From Acidobacteriota bacterium (lineage in GTDB: Bacteria; Acidobacteriota; Vicinamibacteria; Vicinamibacterales; SCN-69-37), in NCBI GenBank assembly GCA_024640135.1, contig JAHEFO010000015.1:1-32993 (forward strand): 32,993 nucleotides of DNA, read 5' to 3'. The notes below the pieces were generated by a model. The model made no database searches. It was not told the DNA's origin and worked only from the letters and a program-made list of their open reading frames with translations. Both the position numbers and the translations under genes were made by a program. Below are positions 31,536 through 32,993 of this stretch, one piece after another (within the stretch, counting starts at the first letter, position 1; every line of letters begins with the position of its first letter).

Positions 31536-32993
31536 GTGGCTCCGGTCCGTCAGGAAACTTCTCGATGAGTGCGGCTCGGTCGGTTTCCGGGGTTTCGTCC
31601 ACGTCAAACTCCGCGATGACACGCTGTCGAGGATAGCGCTGCAGCACATCGAGGATGACCGGACCTTCGTACCCCAGCCGCGGTTTCGTATACGTGAGTA
31701 TATAGCGGGCGTCGCCACGTTCCAGCCGGTCGGCGTAGTTGCCAAAACCGTGCCCGACAAAAAGCGGCCTGATGGCGTTTTCGAGCGCCAGGCCGTTGGC
31801 CAACTTGCCGTGGACCAGCGTACCAGGCGGCAACAGGCGGCCCACGGCGCGTGACGCCTCGACGTTCAGGAACGTCCGCTCGCCCGTCCATCGCCCGAAG
31901 AGGGCGAGGTCCGTGCCGCTCGTGATGATGACCACCCCGAACGCGGCCGCGAGCGGAAGTCGGGTGCCGGCCAGCGCGCTCACCCACCGCCTCCACTTCC
32001 ACCACACCGCGGCCGCAAGCAGGGCGGACAGCGCGGCCGAGATTCTTACGGTCAGCGAGTAGTCCCTGGCCAGGATGTCGTCGATCCACACGAAGCGAAG
32101 CGCGCTGCCGATCACCAGGTACGCCAGCACGCCTGCCACGCCCGCCGTGGCGATGCGTGCGACTTTCGCGTCCTCGACGGCTGTGGCCCCCCTGGCCGGA
32201 CGTCCTGCGTTCGCCGCGCCAGTGGTGGCGTCCTCCACGGCTGCGTCGACTGCAGCGCGCCTTCCGAGGGCCGACGATGCCAGGGCGATGAGGCCCGGGA
32301 CAAACATCACGTAGCGCCGCTGGTTGCCCGAGTCATGCACCACCAGTTCAACGAGGCCAACCAGCAGCCACAAGACGGCCAAGCGTTCCGCGGGATGCGC
32401 AGACTTCCACCTGGTGACAATGCCGGCGGCGGCGGCGCTGGCGACGAGCACCACCAGCCACATGCGCATGAACACCCCGTGCGTGAGGGGCAGCCACGAG
32501 GCGTTTCGCATGAAGGCGTTCAGGGTGTATTCCGGCTTGCGCTCCACCGTCATCACCCAGTTGTAGAACTGGAACTCGGTCCAGTGGGGAATGACGAAGA
32601 AGGCCAGAACCGCGGCGGCCGCGACCGTGAGGCCCGCCAGGGTCGTGGAAATGGCGGCGGTCTCCGGGGTGTCAGAGGTGCGCCCGATCCACCAGGCCGT
32701 CGCGAGTTCGATCACCACGGCCGCGACGAAGAACGCGGCAGCGGCCTTGGTGAAGAACGCGAGCACGACGGCCACCCCGGCCAGTGCGCCCCATCGCGGT
32801 TGCCGGCAGGCGCGCGCATAGGCGGCCCAGGCCACCACGATGAACATGGTCATTGTGGATTCCATGAGCGCGGCACGGTTCCACATGACGAATGTGTAGC
32901 TGGTCGCCAGCAGGACCCCTCCGCCAAGCGCGGCCCTCTGGCCGCTCACGGCCCAGAGACCCCACATCAGCGCGAGGACGGCAATCAGGCCCG
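31519..32993 (-). CDS. GT39/ArnT-like membrane glycosyltransferase (5' partial)
   Basis: At least 490 residues; the frame stays open to the window edge (GLIAVLAL precedes the track's Met within a membrane helix), so the N-terminus with the catalytic D-E loop is missing. Features include LLATSYTFVMWNRAALMESTMTM, where the R-x-A-x-x-E-S pattern matches ArnT/PMT-like GT-C proteins, and FFTKAAAAFFVAAVV, where F-x-T-K is the next conserved step. About ten helices and a small C-terminal soluble domain follow (DARYILTYTKPRLGYEGP). It transfers sugar from a polyprenyl donor in the periplasm. First gene of the glycan operon within the window. Confidence 0.85.
   Translation of the reverse strand, partial: GLIAVLALMWGLWAVSGQRAALGGGVLLATSYTFVMWNRAALMESTMTMFIVVAWAAYARACRQPRWGALAGVAVVLAFFTKAAAAFFVAAVVIELATAWWIGRTSDTPETAAISTTLAGLTVAAAAVLAFFVIPHWTEFQFYNWVMTVERKPEYTLNAFMRNASWLPLTHGVFMRMWLVVLVASAAAAGIVTRWKSAHPAERLAVLWLLVGLVELVVHDSGNQRRYVMFVPGLIALASSALGRRAAVDAAVEDATTGAANAGRPARGATAVEDAKVARIATAGVAGVLAYLVIGSALRFVWIDDILARDYSLTVRISAALSALLAAAVWWKWRRWVSALAGTRLPLAAAFGVVIITSGTDLALFGRWTGERTFLNVEASRAVGRLLPPGTLVHGKLANGLALENAIRPLFVGHGFGNYADRLERGDARYILTYTKPRLGYEGPVILDVLQRYPRQRVIAEFDVDETPETDRAALIEKFPDGPEPRARYQ

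Noticed and set aside
1-32993. tRNA or rRNA genes, prophage, integrase, transposase, defence genes
   Set aside because: No T-loop-like sequences in the gaps and no matching proteins in any frame; the window is mostly ordinary chromosomal genes.

Overview
This window looks like chromosomal DNA of a GC-rich, Gram-negative, aerobically respiring bacterium. It has a TonB-dependent receptor (so an outer membrane), an F-type ATP synthase, a Rieske/cytochrome b complex and a MurJ flippase. My best guess is an Acidobacteriota (Vicinamibacteria-like) genome, from the fused E1 alpha-beta dehydrogenase, the cytochrome b-diheme c fusion and the general gene style. That placement is inference; there is no rRNA or other marker here. 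I see no tRNA, rRNA, integrase, transposase or CRISPR array, and both window edges cut through genes.

Layout. 1-3.7 kb (+): the F0 genes atpB (5' end cut off), atpE and atpF, then a near-perfect 35-bp-arm palindrome, a DMT-family exporter whose reading frame starts inside the palindrome, and a fatty acid desaturase. 3.7-4.4 kb (-): a small ribbon-helix-helix-like protein and a secreted protein. 4.5-6.2 kb (+): a GT-C type membrane glycosyltransferase, then a strongly structured non-coding stretch ending in a classic terminator. 6.3-12 kb (-): a gene remnant, a TonB-dependent receptor, a three-gene operon (two secreted proteins and a double zinc-ribbon protein), a DUF1569/DinB-like protein and a VIT1/CCC1 metal transporter. 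12-16 kb (-): a GT87-like glycosyltransferase coupled to typA, and an unrecognised protein with a possible ASKHA fold. 16-19.6 kb (+): Rieske protein, cytochrome b-diheme cytochrome c fusion and an acyl-CoA ligase. 19.9-24.1 kb (-): operon of fused 2-oxoacid dehydrogenase E1, a secreted probable beta-propeller and an amidohydrolase. 24.1-27.5 kb: cupin (+), then rhomboid protease, MurJ and YqeY (-). 27.5-33 kb (-): a tightly packed five-gene glycan operon (GT39-like, methyltransferase, GNAT, polysaccharide deacetylase, GT4); its first gene is cut by the window end.

The main themes are respiration/energy (F0, bc complex, E1) and cell-envelope or glycan building (three GT-C enzymes, GT4, deacetylase, MurJ, rhomboid).

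The most interesting non-coding signals are: (1) heptanucleotide arrays (AATCNGN / its complement) at the 3' ends of three genes, where the array supplies all or part of each stop codon; (2) the palindrome between atpF and the exporter gene; (3) a recurring -10 box (TANNNT) only 6-7 nt before the start codon of typA, yqeY, the rhomboid gene and the cupin gene, suggesting leaderless transcription; (4) three unexplained structured RNA candidates (about 5950-6197 on +, 10488-10560, and 26891-27002 on -). Nothing here is clearly a defence or mobile system.
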